Below are positions 44,240 to 54,678 of a stretch of 64,000 bases of DNA, piece by piece. Position 1 is the stretch's first letter. Each line of letters begins with the position of its first letter. This DNA is from Roseovarius sp. A-2. GTDB lineage: Bacteria > Pseudomonadota > Alphaproteobacteria > Rhodobacterales > Rhodobacteraceae. The position numbers and the translations under genes were made by a program. The notes under the pieces were generated by a model that was not told the DNA's origin, did no database searches, and saw only the letters and a program-made list of their open reading frames with translations. The stretch is from NCBI RefSeq assembly GCF_002072155.1, contig NZ_BDIY01000003.1:310001-374000 (forward strand). Reading direction: 5' to 3'.

Positions 44240-45184
44240 TCAGTCGTCTTGCTCGGCGAGGAACTTTTCCGCGTCGAGCGCCGCCATGCAGCCCATCCCG
44301 GCGCTGGTGACCGCCTGACGATAGACATGGTCCGTGAGGTCGCCCGCCGCAAAGAGCCCCGGCACCGAGGTGCGGGTGCTGCCCGGCTCGACCTTGACAT
44401 AATCGCCGTGATGCATCTCGACCTTGCCTTTCACCAGCTCGCTCGCGGGCGCATGGCCGATGGCGATGAACACGCCCTTGCAGGGGATTTCGGTGATCTC
44501 GCCGGTCTCGACATGGCGCACGCGCACGCCCTCGACGCCCTTGGGGTTGTCGGTGCCTGTGACCTCGTCGAGCGTGTGGAACCACAGCGGTTCGATCTTG
44601 GGGTTTTTCATCAGCCGGTCTTGCAGGATCTTCTCGGCCCGCAGCTCGTCACGGCGATGGATCAGCGTCACCTTAGAGGCGAAATTGGTCAGGAACAGCG
44701 CTTCCTCGACTGCGGTATTGCCGCCGCCGATGACCACGATTTCCTGTCCGCGGTAGAAGAACCCGTCGCAGGTGGCGCAGGCCGAGACGCCAAAGCCCTT
44801 GAACGCCTCTTCGGACGGCAAGCCCAGCCATTTCGCGCGTGCGCCGGTGGCGAGGATTACCGCATCGGCCGTGTAGGTCGCGCCACTGTCGCCTTTGGCC
44901 ACGAAGGGACGGCGCGTCGTGTCCAACTCTGAGATGATGTCGCCCACGATGACACAGCCCATCGCCTTGGCATGCGCCTCCATCCGAACCATCAGGTCGG
45001 GGCCCTGCACCTCGGTATCGCCGGGCCAGTTCTCCACCTCGGTGGTGGTGGTGAGCTGCCCGCCCGGCTCGATCCCCTGCACCAGGATCGGCTCCAGCAT
45101 GGCGCGGGCGGCATAGACCCCGGCGGTATAGCCGGCAGGGCCCGATCCGATGATCAGGCATTTGGTGTGGGTGGTCTGGGACAT
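44240..45184 (-). CDS. trxB: Thioredoxin-disulfide reductase
   Basis: The product is 314 residues from the ATG ending at 45184 ([20 protein letters not shown]). FAD-binding [10 protein letters not shown], the redox-active CATC in [11 protein letters not shown] (about 139-142), NADPH-binding [10 protein letters not shown] and the C-terminal [10 protein letters not shown] are present. It reduces thioredoxin with NADPH. A long in-frame extension to 45748 is not coding. It is divergent from the lrp-type gene; this pair is common in alphaproteobacteria. Confidence 0.96.
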   Translation of the reverse strand: MSQTTHTKCLIIGSGPAGYTAGVYAARAMLEPILVQGIEPGGQLTTTTEVENWPGDTEVQGPDLMVRMEAHAKAMGCVIVGDIISELDTTRRPFVAKGDSGATYTADAVILATGARAKWLGLPSEEAFKGFGVSACATCDGFFYRGQEIVVIGGGNTAVEEALFLTNFASKVTLIHRRDELRAEKILQDRLMKNPKIEPLWFHTLDEVTGTDNPKGVEGVRVRHVETGEITEIPCKGVFIAIGHAPASELVKGKVEMHHGDYVKVEPGSTRTSVPGLFAAGDLTDHVYRQAVTSAGMGCMAALDAEKFLAEQDD

Positions 45185-45305
45185 GGGGGTTCTCTTCCTG
45201 ATGATCCGCGAATTCGGAGCAGAGATATAGCGGCACCAGGTTCGGGATGTAACCCCGCACAAAGCGGCATTGCGCCGCCCTGAATCGCAAAATGGTGAAA
45301 TGATC

Positions 45306-45315
45306 TTGCGCGCAA
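45306..45315. promoter_or_regulatory. TTGCGCGCAA palindrome between trxB and the Lrp-type gene
   Basis: A perfect 10-bp palindrome, followed at 45325 by ATTGCGTG, lies in the 198-bp divergent promoter region. It could be an autoregulatory Lrp site. I see no second perfect copy, so the assignment is weak. Confidence 0.35.
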
Positions 45316-45382
45316 GTGAAACAATATTGCGTGTGCCTGCAGCGGTGATATAACATCTGCGAATATCAAGGAGTTCACGACC

Positions 45383-45883
45383 ATGGCGGCATCCCGCCTC
45401 GATGAGATCGATCGCAAGATACTTGCGGAATTGCAGGCCGATGGCCGGATGACCAATGTCGAACTGGCGCGGCGCGTCGGTATCTCGGCCCCGCCCTGCC
45501 TGCGCCGGGTGCGCACGCTGGAGGAACAGGGTTTCATTTGCGGTTATCACGCCGAGGTGGACCCGCGCGAGCTGGGGTTCGAGGTGCAGGTCTTTGCCAT
45601 GGTCGGGCTGCAGAGCCAGGCCGAGGCGGATCTGTCGGCGTTCGAGGCGCGCTGCCGGGCCTGGCCGCTGGTGCGCGAATGCCACATGCTCAACGGCGAG
45701 GTGGATTTCATCCTCAAATGCGTGGCACCGGACCTGTCGACATTCCAACGCTTCCTGACCGAGGAACTGACCGCCGCCGACAACGTGGCGAGCGTCAAGA
45801 CTTCGCTGGTCATTCGCGGTGCCAAGGACGAGCCCGGCGTGCCTTTCGACATTCTCGAGGCGCGGCTCAGCCAGTCCGCGTGA
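45383..45883 (+). CDS. Lrp/AsnC-family transcriptional regulator
   Basis: The product is 166 residues. The N-terminal helix-turn-helix ([20 protein letters not shown] and [21 protein letters not shown]) and C-terminal RAM ligand domain ([29 protein letters not shown]) are complete. It is a feast/famine regulator; the ligand is unknown. It is divergent from trxB with 198 bp between starts. Confidence 0.94.
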   Translation: MAASRLDEIDRKILAELQADGRMTNVELARRVGISAPPCLRRVRTLEEQGFICGYHAEVDPRELGFEVQVFAMVGLQSQAEADLSAFEARCRAWPLVRECHMLNGEVDFILKCVAPDLSTFQRFLTEELTAADNVASVKTSLVIRGAKDEPGVPFDILEARLSQSA

Positions 45884-45890
45884 GGTCGGC

Positions 45891-46235
45891 TCAGTCGATC
45901 GCGCGGATCAGCTTGCGCTCCAGCACACGCAGCACGGTGCGCAGGTCGTGGCCGCGCTTCAGGATACGGCCATCCATGCCGATGACGCTGTATTGGCCCT
46001 GTTTGTCGCGCAGATTTGGACGTTTCTCGACCCGGTAGAGCGGCTGTTCGGCGGTGCGGCGGAAGATCGAGAAGACCGCCACCTCGCGCAGGCAGGAAAT
46101 GCCGTAATCGCGCCATTCCCCCGCCGCCACCATGCGCCCGTACAGCGACAGGATCACGCCCAACTCGTCGCGCTGAAATGCCACCTGTTGGGGTCCCTGG
46201 TATGACATCATAGGGATTGGCGGTTGCGCGTTCAT
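45891..46235 (-). CDS. DUF2794-family protein
   Basis: The product is 114 residues from the ATG ending at 46235. The core [47 protein letters not shown] and [20 protein letters not shown] matches the alphaproteobacterial DUF2794 family, function unknown. No signal peptide or membrane segment. It converges on the lrp-type gene with a 7-bp gap. Confidence 0.85.
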   Translation of the reverse strand: MNAQPPIPMMSYQGPQQVAFQRDELGVILSLYGRMVAAGEWRDYGISCLREVAVFSIFRRTAEQPLYRVEKRPNLRDKQGQYSVIGMDGRILKRGHDLRTVLRVLERKLIRAID

Positions 46236-46305
46236 GGACAAACTTTCGCGCGCACCGGTTCGAAAATCAAGGAAAAATCAAGTCCGGTGTCCGGGTGCAG
46301 CCGAA

Positions 46306-46734
46306 TCACCCGCGATGCTGGGGCGGCACCCAATCGGCGGTTTCGCGGTTCCAGAATCGGTTTGGGTTGTCCTCGTCCATGCCGCGACGATGGCGGCAGC
46401 GCTGTGCCGGGATCAGGTGGATCACCGGCTCTTCATAGGGGTGGGTATCGTAGATCGCGCAAAGCAGAGCGTCGAGCGCTGCGTCTTGTGCCGTGGTGAA
46501 GATTTGCCATTCAAGGCAATCCACCGTTGCCGTGTCTGTCGTGGCGTGGTTCCTGCCTCCTCCGAGCACGCGAAAGCTTTGCGTGCCAGCGGTGCTGCGA
46601 AAGGACACGCGGTCGTAGTCGCCATGCGCCAGCGGATCACAGGCCAGTACCGCCGCCTCGACGCGCGGTAGCGCTTCGGCAGGACATTGAACGAGGATAC
46701 GTAGGCCGGTCTCGATGTGGTAGCGTTCAGGCAT
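46306..46734 (-). CDS. YqfO/NIF3 CutA-like-domain protein
   Basis: The product is 142 residues. DTHPYEEPVIHLIPA is the hallmark of the CutA-like domain inserted in NIF3/YqfO proteins, here standing alone. The first half contains ILVQCPAEALPRVEAAVLA and FRVLGGG. A ligand-binding or regulatory role is possible, not shown. It overlaps the upstream ArsR-like gene by 8 bp. Confidence 0.72.
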   Translation of the reverse strand: MPERYHIETGLRILVQCPAEALPRVEAAVLACDPLAHGDYDRVSFRSTAGTQSFRVLGGGRNHATTDTATVDCLEWQIFTTAQDAALDALLCAIYDTHPYEEPVIHLIPAQRCRHRRGMDEDNPNRFWNRETADWVPPQHRG

Positions 46735-47419
46735 GGCTCAGCCCGTCCGGGTCGCAGCCGATCACCGTCGCAAGCGTGTCGCGTCCGTGTCCGGTCAGAC
46801 GCAGGCCGCGTCGGGGGCCTGCGGGTTGTATCCAGTCCTCTGCCAGGGCGTGTTCCAGGATGGCCTGCCCAAGCGCACCCCCGATATGATCGCGCCGCTC
46901 CGACCAGTCGAGACAGGGCCGCGCGAAGGACGGGCGGAGCGAGATCGCCTCGGGCATAGCGAGGCCGAGATCCGCCCAGAACCGCGAGGGCTGCGCGATC
47001 AGCCCCCCATCAACGCGCCGGAGCGCGCCCCGTGTGATCAACGCGTCGCAGAGCGCCACGGCAACGGCACCGGCGAGGTGGTTGTAACACCGTCGCAGGG
47101 GGGCGAGACCCGCCGCCCTGACGCGCTGTGCACGAACCAGATGGTCGAGCGGTGTCAGGCGGGCGACATGCTCCAGCATCGCGGCCACGTCCGGCCCCGC
47201 GATCCGGTGATAAAGGCACCGCCCGCTGCGGCGCTGCGTGATCAGCCCCGCCTCTTCGAGATGGCGCAGATGGGCGCTTGCGGTTTGCGGTGTCACGCCT
47301 GCATCGGCGGCCAGTTCCTTGTTGGTCCATGCCCGCCCGTCCATCATCGCGCAGAGCATCCGCGCTCGGCTTGCATTGGCGAGGGCATGGCCGGTGATAT
47401 CCAGTCTGGGCGTTGTCAT
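46727..47419 (-). CDS. ArsR-type winged-helix regulator with C-terminal extension
   Basis: The product is 230 residues from the ATG ending at 47419 (MTTPRLDITGHALANASRAR); 47437 is an alternative. The ArsR helix-turn-helix is NKELAADAGVTPQTASAHLRHLEEAGLI (about 34-61), followed by RRSGRCLYHRIAG. The extra 140 residues of unknown fold carry few cysteines (RRCYNHL, RPCLDW). Ligand unknown. Overlaps the YqfO-like gene, so the pair is likely co-expressed. Confidence 0.85.
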   Translation of the reverse strand: MTTPRLDITGHALANASRARMLCAMMDGRAWTNKELAADAGVTPQTASAHLRHLEEAGLITQRRSGRCLYHRIAGPDVAAMLEHVARLTPLDHLVRAQRVRAAGLAPLRRCYNHLAGAVAVALCDALITRGALRRVDGGLIAQPSRFWADLGLAMPEAISLRPSFARPCLDWSERRDHIGGALGQAILEHALAEDWIQPAGPRRGLRLTGHGRDTLATVIGCDPDGLSHA

Positions 47420-47491
47420 GTTGTCAGCCTGCGCCATGCTGTTGGTGAGGTCCAGCGCCAACGCTTCGCCCGGTGCCTGAGCGTTCGCGCC

Positions 47492-49123
47492 TCACGCAAA
47501 CCGCCCCTGGCAGAACCAGCCGCCCGAGATCTGGCCGCCATGTGCCTGGAAGAGCCAGAGGCGTTCGCCGCGGGTGGTGATGACCTGCCAGTAATCGCGC
47601 AGCCCGCTGCGCCAGTCGGGGTCGTCGAGCCACCATTCCGGGGCGATGCGTTCGGGGCCGATGGCGGCGGTCACGTGATGTTCGCGCCCGCGCCAGTGAA
47701 AGGCGGCGCAGGGGCGGGTGGGTTCCAGCACGCGCAGGGCTTCGGGCCGCCAGATCAGCAGCGGGCGGGGATGTTCGGGCGCGGGCCAGGGGCCGGGGGC
47801 GGGCTCGGACCAGGCGGCAGCGTGTGTGGCAGCGGTTTTCTCGGGGATGCGGCTTTCGGCGGGGTGGCGGCGGGTGATCGCATCGAGCCCGATGCGCCCG
47901 CCCAGCCGGGTGATGAGGTCATCGAGTGCCGCCTGCGCGCTGTGCCCGGCCTGGGGGTCGTGTTCGGGGCTGCGCAGCTGGCGGGCGGTGACGGGTTCGG
48001 TCACCCGCGCCTCGAGCCGCATCACGTCGATGCCGAAACCCGCGTCGAGCCGGTCAAGCTGGCCCTCCATCAGCGGCAGGATCGTGTCAGCTGAGTGGCT
48101 GGGGCGGGCGAGGCGCAGGTCGAGCACCTGAAGGCTGCCATCGCTGCGGAACGCCTCAAGCCGCAGGTGGCGCGTGCCCTGCCCCTGATCGCGTAGCCGG
48201 GCGCAGAGCCGGTCGGTCAGCCGGGCGAGCCCGGCGCGGATATCCTCGGTCAGGCCGATCGGGTCGGGTAGGCTCAGCCGTGTGGCGAACTGCGGGGACG
48301 GGGCGGCGGGCGAGAGCGGTTCGGGCACCAGCCCGAGCGCCTGATCGAGCCGCTGCATGAGATGCGGACCGAAGCGCCGCCCCAGCCCGGCGCGGGGCTG
48401 GCCAATGAGATCGCCGACCCGGCGCAGCCCGAGGCGGCCGAGATTGTGGAGCGTCGTCTCGGGCAGGCGCAGGGCCGCGACGGGCAGGGCGGCGAGGGCG
48501 GCGTGCATCTGTCCGGGTGGGGCGATCTGTGCGGTGCGGGTTGTGTGGGGCTGGGTGCGGGCCCAGTGCGGTCGCTTGGCGGCGCGCGAGCGGGTGGCGC
48601 GGGCCTCTTGCTGGATGGCGTCGCCGGAGCGGCCCGGTGCGGTGCGGTGCCCCGCGAACCGCGCGAGCGCCCAGGCCGTGCCGAGCGTGTCGGCGAGCCC
48701 GCAGCGGGTGGTCAGGCCGAGCGCCGTGGCCTCGTCTGTCAGGCTGTCCACCAGCCCCGCCTCGCCGCCGAAAAGATGCGCGCAACCGGTGATGTCGAGG
48801 CGCAGCCCGTCGGTGCCGTCGATGCCCACCAGCGGCGAGAAGCGATCGGCCCAACGGGCCAGCGCGCGCAGGAAGGCAGATTCGGCGGCGTGGTGCTGGG
48901 TTTGCGTGGCCAGATCGGGGCAGAGGGCCAGGGCCTCGCGCAGGGGCTGGCCTTGGGTCAGCCCTGCCGCCTCGGCCTCAAGCGAGAGCGAGGAGAGCAC
49001 CTGCCGCTGGCCGTCATCGGCGACCACGGCAAAGGGCCGCGCGCCCGCATCGCCCCGGCGACGCAGGAGACGTTCGGCCCCGAGCCGGGGAAACCAGACA
49101 GAGAGAATGCGGCGGGCAGGCAT
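47492..49123 (-). CDS. imuB: ImuB-type Y-family DNA polymerase-like protein
   Basis: The product is 543 residues. It starts MPARRILSVWFPRLGAERLL and carries the Y-family fold (FAVVADDGQRQVLSSLSLEAEAAGL, LDITGCAHLFGG, RLGLRRVGDLIGQPRAGLGRRFG) but lacks the paired acidic catalytic residues, as in ImuB, which recruits DnaE2 to the beta clamp during damage-induced mutagenesis. A LexA box lies 11 bp upstream. The usual partners imuA and dnaE2 are not adjacent: upstream is an I78 inhibitor gene and the ADH gene. Confidence 0.9.
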   Translation of the reverse strand: MPARRILSVWFPRLGAERLLRRRGDAGARPFAVVADDGQRQVLSSLSLEAEAAGLTQGQPLREALALCPDLATQTQHHAAESAFLRALARWADRFSPLVGIDGTDGLRLDITGCAHLFGGEAGLVDSLTDEATALGLTTRCGLADTLGTAWALARFAGHRTAPGRSGDAIQQEARATRSRAAKRPHWARTQPHTTRTAQIAPPGQMHAALAALPVAALRLPETTLHNLGRLGLRRVGDLIGQPRAGLGRRFGPHLMQRLDQALGLVPEPLSPAAPSPQFATRLSLPDPIGLTEDIRAGLARLTDRLCARLRDQGQGTRHLRLEAFRSDGSLQVLDLRLARPSHSADTILPLMEGQLDRLDAGFGIDVMRLEARVTEPVTARQLRSPEHDPQAGHSAQAALDDLITRLGGRIGLDAITRRHPAESRIPEKTAATHAAAWSEPAPGPWPAPEHPRPLLIWRPEALRVLEPTRPCAAFHWRGREHHVTAAIGPERIAPEWWLDDPDWRSGLRDYWQVITTRGERLWLFQAHGGQISGGWFCQGRFA

Positions 49124-49133
49124 GGTAGCATAT

Positions 49134-49148
49134 GTTCATGATTTGTTC
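49134..49148 (-). promoter_or_regulatory. LexA (SOS) box upstream of imuB
   Basis: GTTCATGATTTGTTC matches the alphaproteobacterial LexA box GTTC-N7-GTTC exactly, 10 bases before the imuB start codon. Its closeness to the start implies that LexA would block transcription initiation or that the leader is very short. It predicts induction of imuB by DNA damage. Confidence 0.85.
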
Positions 49149-49216
49149 TAAATTAGGGCCAGTGTCGCGCAGAGTCGAGTCCTGCCCTGATTGCTATCCT
49201 GAGTCCGACCCCGGTC

Positions 49217-49489
49217 TCAGCCGCACCAGAGGCGTTGGATCGTGCCCGTGCTGTCGATATCCACATTCAGACGCCCGGGGCGGTGGTCCATTGTCCTCAT
49301 CGCACCAGGCGGCAGAATGCGGGTTGGTGGGCTGATCGTTTCGTCCTCGAGCGCGGTTTGCGGCTGGCCGACAAGGTGCTGGAGGGCCTCTGCGCCGCAG
49401 CTTTCAGCCTGGTCCGGGGGTGGGGTCTCGGCCGTTTTGCAGGTGGCGAGCGCCATCGCTGCGACCATGAAGACAACAACAAGACGCAT
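49217..49489 (-). CDS. I78-family peptidase inhibitor, exported
   Basis: The product is 90 residues from the ATG ending at 49489 ([19 protein letters not shown]), a signal peptide possibly with a lipidation cysteine (LATC, not an ideal lipobox). The mature part [13 protein letters not shown], then [20 protein letters not shown] and IQRLWCG, matches the I78 inhibitor family, including the two terminal cysteines. It probably inhibits serine proteases in the periplasm. Confidence 0.85.
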   Translation of the reverse strand: MRLVVVFMVAAMALATCKTAETPPPDQAESCGAEALQHLVGQPQTALEDETISPPTRILPPGAMRTMDHRPGRLNVDIDSTGTIQRLWCG

Positions 49490-49624
49490 ATCCAGCCCCT
49501 CCGATTTGGCCTTTATCCGAGACAATGGCATTCGTCGGCCACGCGCAAGCAGGTGTCGCACATTGAGTTGAAACCTTGCGGTACTTCGCTCAAAATCGGG
49601 TCAAATCAAACGAGAGGACAGATC

Positions 49625-50737
49625 ATGCGCACACGTGCTGCCGTGGCCCTGGAGGCCGGGAAACCGCTGGAGATCATGGAGGTTGAGCTGGACGGCCCGA
49701 AGGCGGGCGAGGTTCTGGTGGAGATCAAGGCGACGGGGCTGTGTCATACCGACGAGTTCACCCGCTCGGGCGACGACCCCGAAGGCATTTTCCCGGCCAT
49801 TCTGGGCCATGAGGGCGCGGGCGTGGTGGTCGAGGTCGGCGAGGGGGTGACGAGCCTTGAGGTGGGCGATCACGTTATCCCGCTCTATACGCCCGAATGC
49901 CGCGAATGCGACTATTGCCTGCATCCCAAGACCAACCTGTGTCAGGCGATCCGCTCCACCCAGGGGCAGGGCCTGTTGCCCGATGGCACGACGCGGTTCC
50001 GGATGCTCGACGGCACGCCGATCCATCATTACATGGGCTGTTCGACCTTCGCCAATCACACCGTGGTGCCGGAGATCGCCTTGGCCAAGGTGCGCAAGGA
50101 CGCGCCCTTCGACAAGATCTGCTATATCGGCTGCGGCGTGACCACCGGCATCGGCGCGGTGATCAACACCGCCAAGGTGGAACTGGGCTCGACCGCGATC
50201 GTGTTTGGCCTGGGCGGCATTGGTTTGAACGTCATTCAGGGGCTGCGGCTCGCGGGGGCGGATCAGATCGTGGGCGTCGATCTCAACCCCGGCAAGGTCG
50301 AAATGGCGACGCGCTTTGGCATGACCGATTTCGTCAACCCCAAGGAGGTGGAGGGCGATCTGGTGGCGCATCTGGTGGAGCTGACCGGGGGCGGGGCGGA
50401 TTACACGTTTGACGCCACCGGCAATGTCGGCGTGATGCGGGCCGCACTCGAATCGGCGCATAAGGGCTGGGGCGAGAGCATCATCATCGGCGTGGCGCCT
50501 GCGGGGGCCGAGATTTCCACCCGGCCGTTCCAGCTGGTGACCGGGCGGTCCTGGCGCGGCACGGCCTTTGGCGGCGCGCGCGGGCGGACCGATGTGCCGA
50601 AGATCGTGGATTGGTACATGCAGGGCAAGATCGAGATCGACCCGATGATTACCCACAAGCTGACGCTCGACCAGATCAACGAGGGGTTCGAGCTGATGCA
50701 CAAGGGCGAATCGATCCGCGCCGTGGTGGAATATTGA
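49625..50737 (+). CDS. adhC: S-(hydroxymethyl)glutathione dehydrogenase / class III alcohol dehydrogenase
   Basis: The product is 370 residues. Catalytic zinc ligands are Cys40 (GLCHTDEF) and His62-Glu63 (GHEGAG), and the structural-zinc cysteines are 92, 95, 98 and 106 (CRECDYC...C). [13 protein letters not shown] binds NAD, and [14 protein letters not shown] is the class III segment. It oxidises the formaldehyde-glutathione adduct and also reduces S-nitrosoglutathione. ATG 49625 is preceded by GAGAGGA. It is transcribed alone, divergent from the I78 gene. Confidence 0.95.
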   Translation: MRTRAAVALEAGKPLEIMEVELDGPKAGEVLVEIKATGLCHTDEFTRSGDDPEGIFPAILGHEGAGVVVEVGEGVTSLEVGDHVIPLYTPECRECDYCLHPKTNLCQAIRSTQGQGLLPDGTTRFRMLDGTPIHHYMGCSTFANHTVVPEIALAKVRKDAPFDKICYIGCGVTTGIGAVINTAKVELGSTAIVFGLGGIGLNVIQGLRLAGADQIVGVDLNPGKVEMATRFGMTDFVNPKEVEGDLVAHLVELTGGGADYTFDATGNVGVMRAALESAHKGWGESIIIGVAPAGAEISTRPFQLVTGRSWRGTAFGGARGRTDVPKIVDWYMQGKIEIDPMITHKLTLDQINEGFELMHKGESIRAVVEY

Positions 50738-50839
50738 CCCTGCCGGGGATCGGCAGATGCGCGCGCGGGCCGGGGCCGTGCCCGCGCGCCTATTGCCGGA
50801 ACGCGTAACCCGTCAGGCCAGCGTCCCGCCGCGCCGCGG

Positions 50840-52189
50840 TCATGTCGCGTCCTGCCCTTTCTCTTCCGGATCGCGCCGAAAGCCGACGCGCCCGACGCTC
50901 TCATAGGCGTCGAATCTGGCGCGCCTGGCATCGCGCACCGAGTAGATATTGCGCAGATCGGCCATGCGCGGGCTGGCCATCTTGCGCGCCAGCCGTTTGA
51001 GATCGAGGGCGCGAAACTCGTTCCATTCGGTCAGGATCACCAGAAGATCGGCCTTGTTGGCGGCCTTGTAGGGGTCGTCCTGCCAGATTACACCCGGCAA
51101 GAGCGCCTCTCCCTCGCGCTGCCCTTGCGGGTCGCAGACGCGCACCTTGGCCCCGCCGCCCACGAGCGCGGGGATGATGGTCAGCGCGGGCGCGTCGCGC
51201 ATGTCGTCGGTATTGGGTTTGAAGGTAACCCCGAGAACCGCGATGATCCTGCCGTTGAAGGACCCGTCGCAGAGATCGAGCAGCTTGTCGATCATCCGGC
51301 GCTTGATCTCCTCGTTGACGGTGATCACCTTTTCGGTGATCTGCATGGGCAGGCCGTGATCCTGACCGATCCGGGCCAACGCCTTGGTGTCCTTGGGAAA
51401 GCACGAGCCGCCATAGCCCGGCCCGGCATGCAGGAACTTGTTGCCGATCCGGCCATCGAGGCCGATGCCATGCGCCACCTGTTTCACATCCGCCCCCGTG
51501 CGTTCACACAGCGCCGCGATCTCGTTGATAAAGGTGATCTTGGTCGCGAGAAAGGCATTGGCCGCGTATTTGATCATCTCGGCGCTTTCCAGATCGGTGG
51601 TGACGATGGGAAAGTCGCGCAGGTAGAGCGGGCGGTAGATCTTGGCCATGACCTCTGCCGCACGCTCTGATTGCACGCCCACGACCACCCGGTCGGGCTT
51701 CATGAAATCGTCGATCGCCGCCCCCTCGCGCAGGAACTCGGGGTTTGAGGCTACGTCGAACGCAAGACCCGGGGCGGCCTTTTTCACCGCCTGTTTCACG
51801 GCGCGGTTGGTGCCCACGGGTACGGTCGATTTGGTGACGATGACCACGTAATTGCGGGCGGCGCGCGCGACCTCTTCGGCGGCGGCCATCACATATGTCA
51901 GATCCGCATGTCCGTCGCCGCGCCGCGTGGGCGTGCCTACGGCGATGAACACGGCCTCGGCCCCGTCGATGGCATGGGCGAGATCGGTGGTGAAGCTGAG
52001 CCGCCCGGCCTCGACATTTTTGGCCATCAACGCATCGAGCCCGGGCTCGAAGATCGGCACCTCACCGCGCTCCAGCCGGGCGATCTTTTCGGGGTCCTTG
52101 TCGAGGCAGATCACGTCATGCCCGAAATCCGAAAAGCAGACCCCGGAGACGAGGCCGACATAGCCTGTCCCGATCATCGCGATTTTCAT
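50840..52189 (-). CDS. ugd: UDP-glucose 6-dehydrogenase
   Basis: The product is 449 residues, the bacterial UGD length. NAD-binding GTGYVGLVSG is at 7-16, followed by FIAVGTPTRRGDGHADL, the active-site Cys263 in GYGGSCFPKDT, and FKPNTDDMRDAPA. It forms UDP-glucuronate for exopolysaccharide or lipid modification. The C-terminal tail (FRRDPEEKGQDAT) is specific and polar. Divergent from glmM with 182 bp between starts. Confidence 0.96.
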   Translation of the reverse strand: MKIAMIGTGYVGLVSGVCFSDFGHDVICLDKDPEKIARLERGEVPIFEPGLDALMAKNVEAGRLSFTTDLAHAIDGAEAVFIAVGTPTRRGDGHADLTYVMAAAEEVARAARNYVVIVTKSTVPVGTNRAVKQAVKKAAPGLAFDVASNPEFLREGAAIDDFMKPDRVVVGVQSERAAEVMAKIYRPLYLRDFPIVTTDLESAEMIKYAANAFLATKITFINEIAALCERTGADVKQVAHGIGLDGRIGNKFLHAGPGYGGSCFPKDTKALARIGQDHGLPMQITEKVITVNEEIKRRMIDKLLDLCDGSFNGRIIAVLGVTFKPNTDDMRDAPALTIIPALVGGGAKVRVCDPQGQREGEALLPGVIWQDDPYKAANKADLLVILTEWNEFRALDLKRLARKMASPRMADLRNIYSVRDARRARFDAYESVGRVGFRRDPEEKGQDAT

Positions 52190-52371
52190 GACCCCTACCC
52201 TCGCTGCCCAAACGCTTTTGATCCGGTATGCGGCGCGGGCGCGAAGCTGTCAATTGACCCGGCACATCGCTGCCGAGCGGTGTTGCAAGGATTGGACAGA
52301 CGTCGCCCGCCGCGCTAAGAAGCGTTGCAGGGGCCTGCCTCCGGCACAACATTACTCTGGAGACATCACCG

Positions 52372-53712
52372 ATGGGCACGAAACTCTTCGGCACGGATGG
52401 CGTGCGCGGACAGGCCAACACCTGGCCGATGACCGCCGATATGGCGCTGCGGCTCGGGGCGGCGGCAGGGCGTTATTTCCGGCAGGACAAGCAGGAACAT
52501 CGGGTGGTGATCGGAAAGGACACGCGCCTCTCGGGTTACATGCTGGAATATGCGCTGACCGCCGGGTTCACTTCGACGGGGATGAACGTGTTCCTGCTGG
52601 GTCCGGTGCCGACGCCCGCCATCGGCTATCTCACCCACAGTCTGCGCGCCGATGTTGGGGTAATGATCTCGGCCAGCCACAACCCGGCCTATGACAACGG
52701 GATCAAACTGTTTGGTCCTGACGGTTACAAGCTGAGCGACGAGGCGGAGGCCGCCATCGAGCATCTTCTGACCGAGGGAGTGGCCCCCTCGGTGCCAAAG
52801 AATATCGGGCGCGCACGCCGGATCGACGATGCGCGCGGCCGCTATGTGGAATATGCCAAGACCACCTTTCCGCGGCATCTTCGCCTCGACGGGCTGCGCA
52901 TCGTGCTGGATTGCGCCAACGGGGCGGCCTATCGCACGGGACCCGAGGTTCTGTGGGAACTCGGTGCCGAGGTGATCTCGGTGGGGGTGGAGCCTGACGG
53001 CTTCAACATCAACCTCGATTGCGGCTCGACCCGGCCCGAGGCCGCCGCACGCAAGGTGCTCGACACGCGCGCCGACCTCGGGATCTGCCTTGATGGCGAT
53101 GCCGACCGCGTTGTCCTGATCGACGAACAGGGCAGGGTCGCCGATGGCGATCAGTTCATGGCGCTTATAGCCACCCGCTGGGCCCGCGAGGGGCGTCTGA
53201 AGGGCAATACGCTGGTTGCGACGGTGATGTCCAATCTGGGTCTGGAGCGGCATCTCGATGCGCAGGGCATCGCGCTCGAACGCACGCCGGTCGGCGATCG
53301 CCATGTGGTCGAGACGATGCGCGCGGGCCGGTTCAACCTCGGCGGCGAGCAATCCGGGCATATCGTGATGACCGACTATGCAACCACAGGCGACGGGCTG
53401 ATCGCGGCGCTGCAATTCCTCGTGGCGATGGTCGAAACCGGGCAGGCGGCGAGCAAGCTGGCGCAGGTCTTCGAGCCGGTTCCACAGCAACTGGTGAACG
53501 TGCGCTTTGCCAAGGGCAAGGCCCCGCTGGAGACCGACGTGGTGCAACGCGCGATGACCGAGGCGGAAAAGCAACTTGGCGATGACGGGCGGCTCCTGAT
53601 CCGCGAGTCGGGCACCGAGCCGCTGATCCGGGTGATGGCCGAGGCGCTCGACCCTGCCGTGCTCGAACAGGTGATGGGCAAGGTCGTGGGCGCGGTGCGG
53701 CAGGAGAGCTGA
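52372..53712 (+). CDS. glmM: Phosphoglucosamine mutase
   Basis: The product is 446 residues. The phosphoserine is Ser102 in [12 protein letters not shown], the Mg-binding loop is LDGDADR (about 242-248), GEQSGH is the substrate-specificity motif and [12 protein letters not shown] the phosphate-binding loop. It converts glucosamine-6-phosphate to glucosamine-1-phosphate for UDP-GlcNAc and murein synthesis. No folP or ftsH gene precedes it here. Confidence 0.97.
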   Translation: MGTKLFGTDGVRGQANTWPMTADMALRLGAAAGRYFRQDKQEHRVVIGKDTRLSGYMLEYALTAGFTSTGMNVFLLGPVPTPAIGYLTHSLRADVGVMISASHNPAYDNGIKLFGPDGYKLSDEAEAAIEHLLTEGVAPSVPKNIGRARRIDDARGRYVEYAKTTFPRHLRLDGLRIVLDCANGAAYRTGPEVLWELGAEVISVGVEPDGFNINLDCGSTRPEAAARKVLDTRADLGICLDGDADRVVLIDEQGRVADGDQFMALIATRWAREGRLKGNTLVATVMSNLGLERHLDAQGIALERTPVGDRHVVETMRAGRFNLGGEQSGHIVMTDYATTGDGLIAALQFLVAMVETGQAASKLAQVFEPVPQQLVNVRFAKGKAPLETDVVQRAMTEAEKQLGDDGRLLIRESGTEPLIRVMAEALDPAVLEQVMGKVVGAVRQES

Positions 53713-53735
53713 GGCGGAGTGCAGGCCACCGCAGG

Positions 53736-54614
53736 TTAGGCGCGGCGTGCAGCATCCGATTGCGCCCAGTCCCAATACATCTCGCGCACCCGCTCGGTCA
53801 CCGGGCCGGGCTGATATTGCCGCTCTTCAAAGGCCGAGACCGGCGTGACCTTCATCATGTTGCCCGACAGGAACACCTCGTCCGCCGCCTCGAAATCGGC
53901 AAAGCTCATAACGCATTCATGCACTTGCATCCCCTCGGCGCGCATGTTCGAGATATGCCGCGCGCGGGTGATCCCGGCCAGAAACGTGCCGTTCGGCACC
54001 GGCGTGAACACCTCGCCGTCGCGCACCGCAAAGACATTCGCCGTTGCCGCCTCGGCTACATTGCCCAGGGCATCGGCCACCAGCGCATTGCCAAAGCCGC
54101 GCGCGCGCGCCTCGGCCAGCATGCGGGCATTGTTGGGGTAAAGACAGGCCGCCTTGGCATTGACCACTGCATCCTCCATCACCGGGCGGCGAAAGCGCGT
54201 GCGGCTCAGCGTGGTGGTAAAGCCGGGGGGCGCCATCGGAATTTCCTCGAGGCTGATGGCAAAGCCGGTGCCTCCGCCCTCCTTGGGCACGATCGCGGAC
54301 ATGCCGCCGTCGATCCCCCAATACATCGGGCGGATGTAAACGGCCGCGTCCTCGGGATAGGCGCGCAGCCCCTCGCGCACGATTTCCACCATGTCTTCGG
54401 TGCTCACCGTCGGCGTTACCATCAGCGCCGCAGCCGAGGCATTGACCCGCGCACAATGCTTGTCGAGATCGGGGATCAGCCCATGCGCATAGCGCGCCCC
54501 GTCGAACACGTTGCTGCCCAGCCACATGCCGTGATCGGCGGCCTTCATCACGGCCAGGTCGCCGTCATGCCATTGGCCATTGAAATAGGTGCGGATGTTT
54601 GTCCCGGTTGGCAT
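53736..54614 (-). CDS. ilvE: Branched-chain amino acid aminotransferase (class IV)
   Basis: The product is 292 residues. The PLP lysine is Lys154 in VVNAKAACLYPNN. GSNVFDGARYAHG, YIRPMYWG and GNVAEAATANVFAV are characteristic of BCAT-like fold type IV enzymes. It transfers the amino group between branched-chain keto acids and glutamate. It converges on glmM with a 23-bp gap. The IlvE assignment is by overall motif pattern; an aminodeoxychorismate-lyase-like role is unlikely. Confidence 0.88.
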   Translation of the reverse strand: MPTGTNIRTYFNGQWHDGDLAVMKAADHGMWLGSNVFDGARYAHGLIPDLDKHCARVNASAAALMVTPTVSTEDMVEIVREGLRAYPEDAAVYIRPMYWGIDGGMSAIVPKEGGGTGFAISLEEIPMAPPGFTTTLSRTRFRRPVMEDAVVNAKAACLYPNNARMLAEARARGFGNALVADALGNVAEAATANVFAVRDGEVFTPVPNGTFLAGITRARHISNMRAEGMQVHECVMSFADFEAADEVFLSGNMMKVTPVSAFEERQYQPGPVTERVREMYWDWAQSDAARRA

Positions 54615-54678
54615 ATCGGTCCTCCTTGCCTCGTCCGGGTCAGACCCTAGGCCGGTCTTGCCAGAGGGTCCAGAGCGA

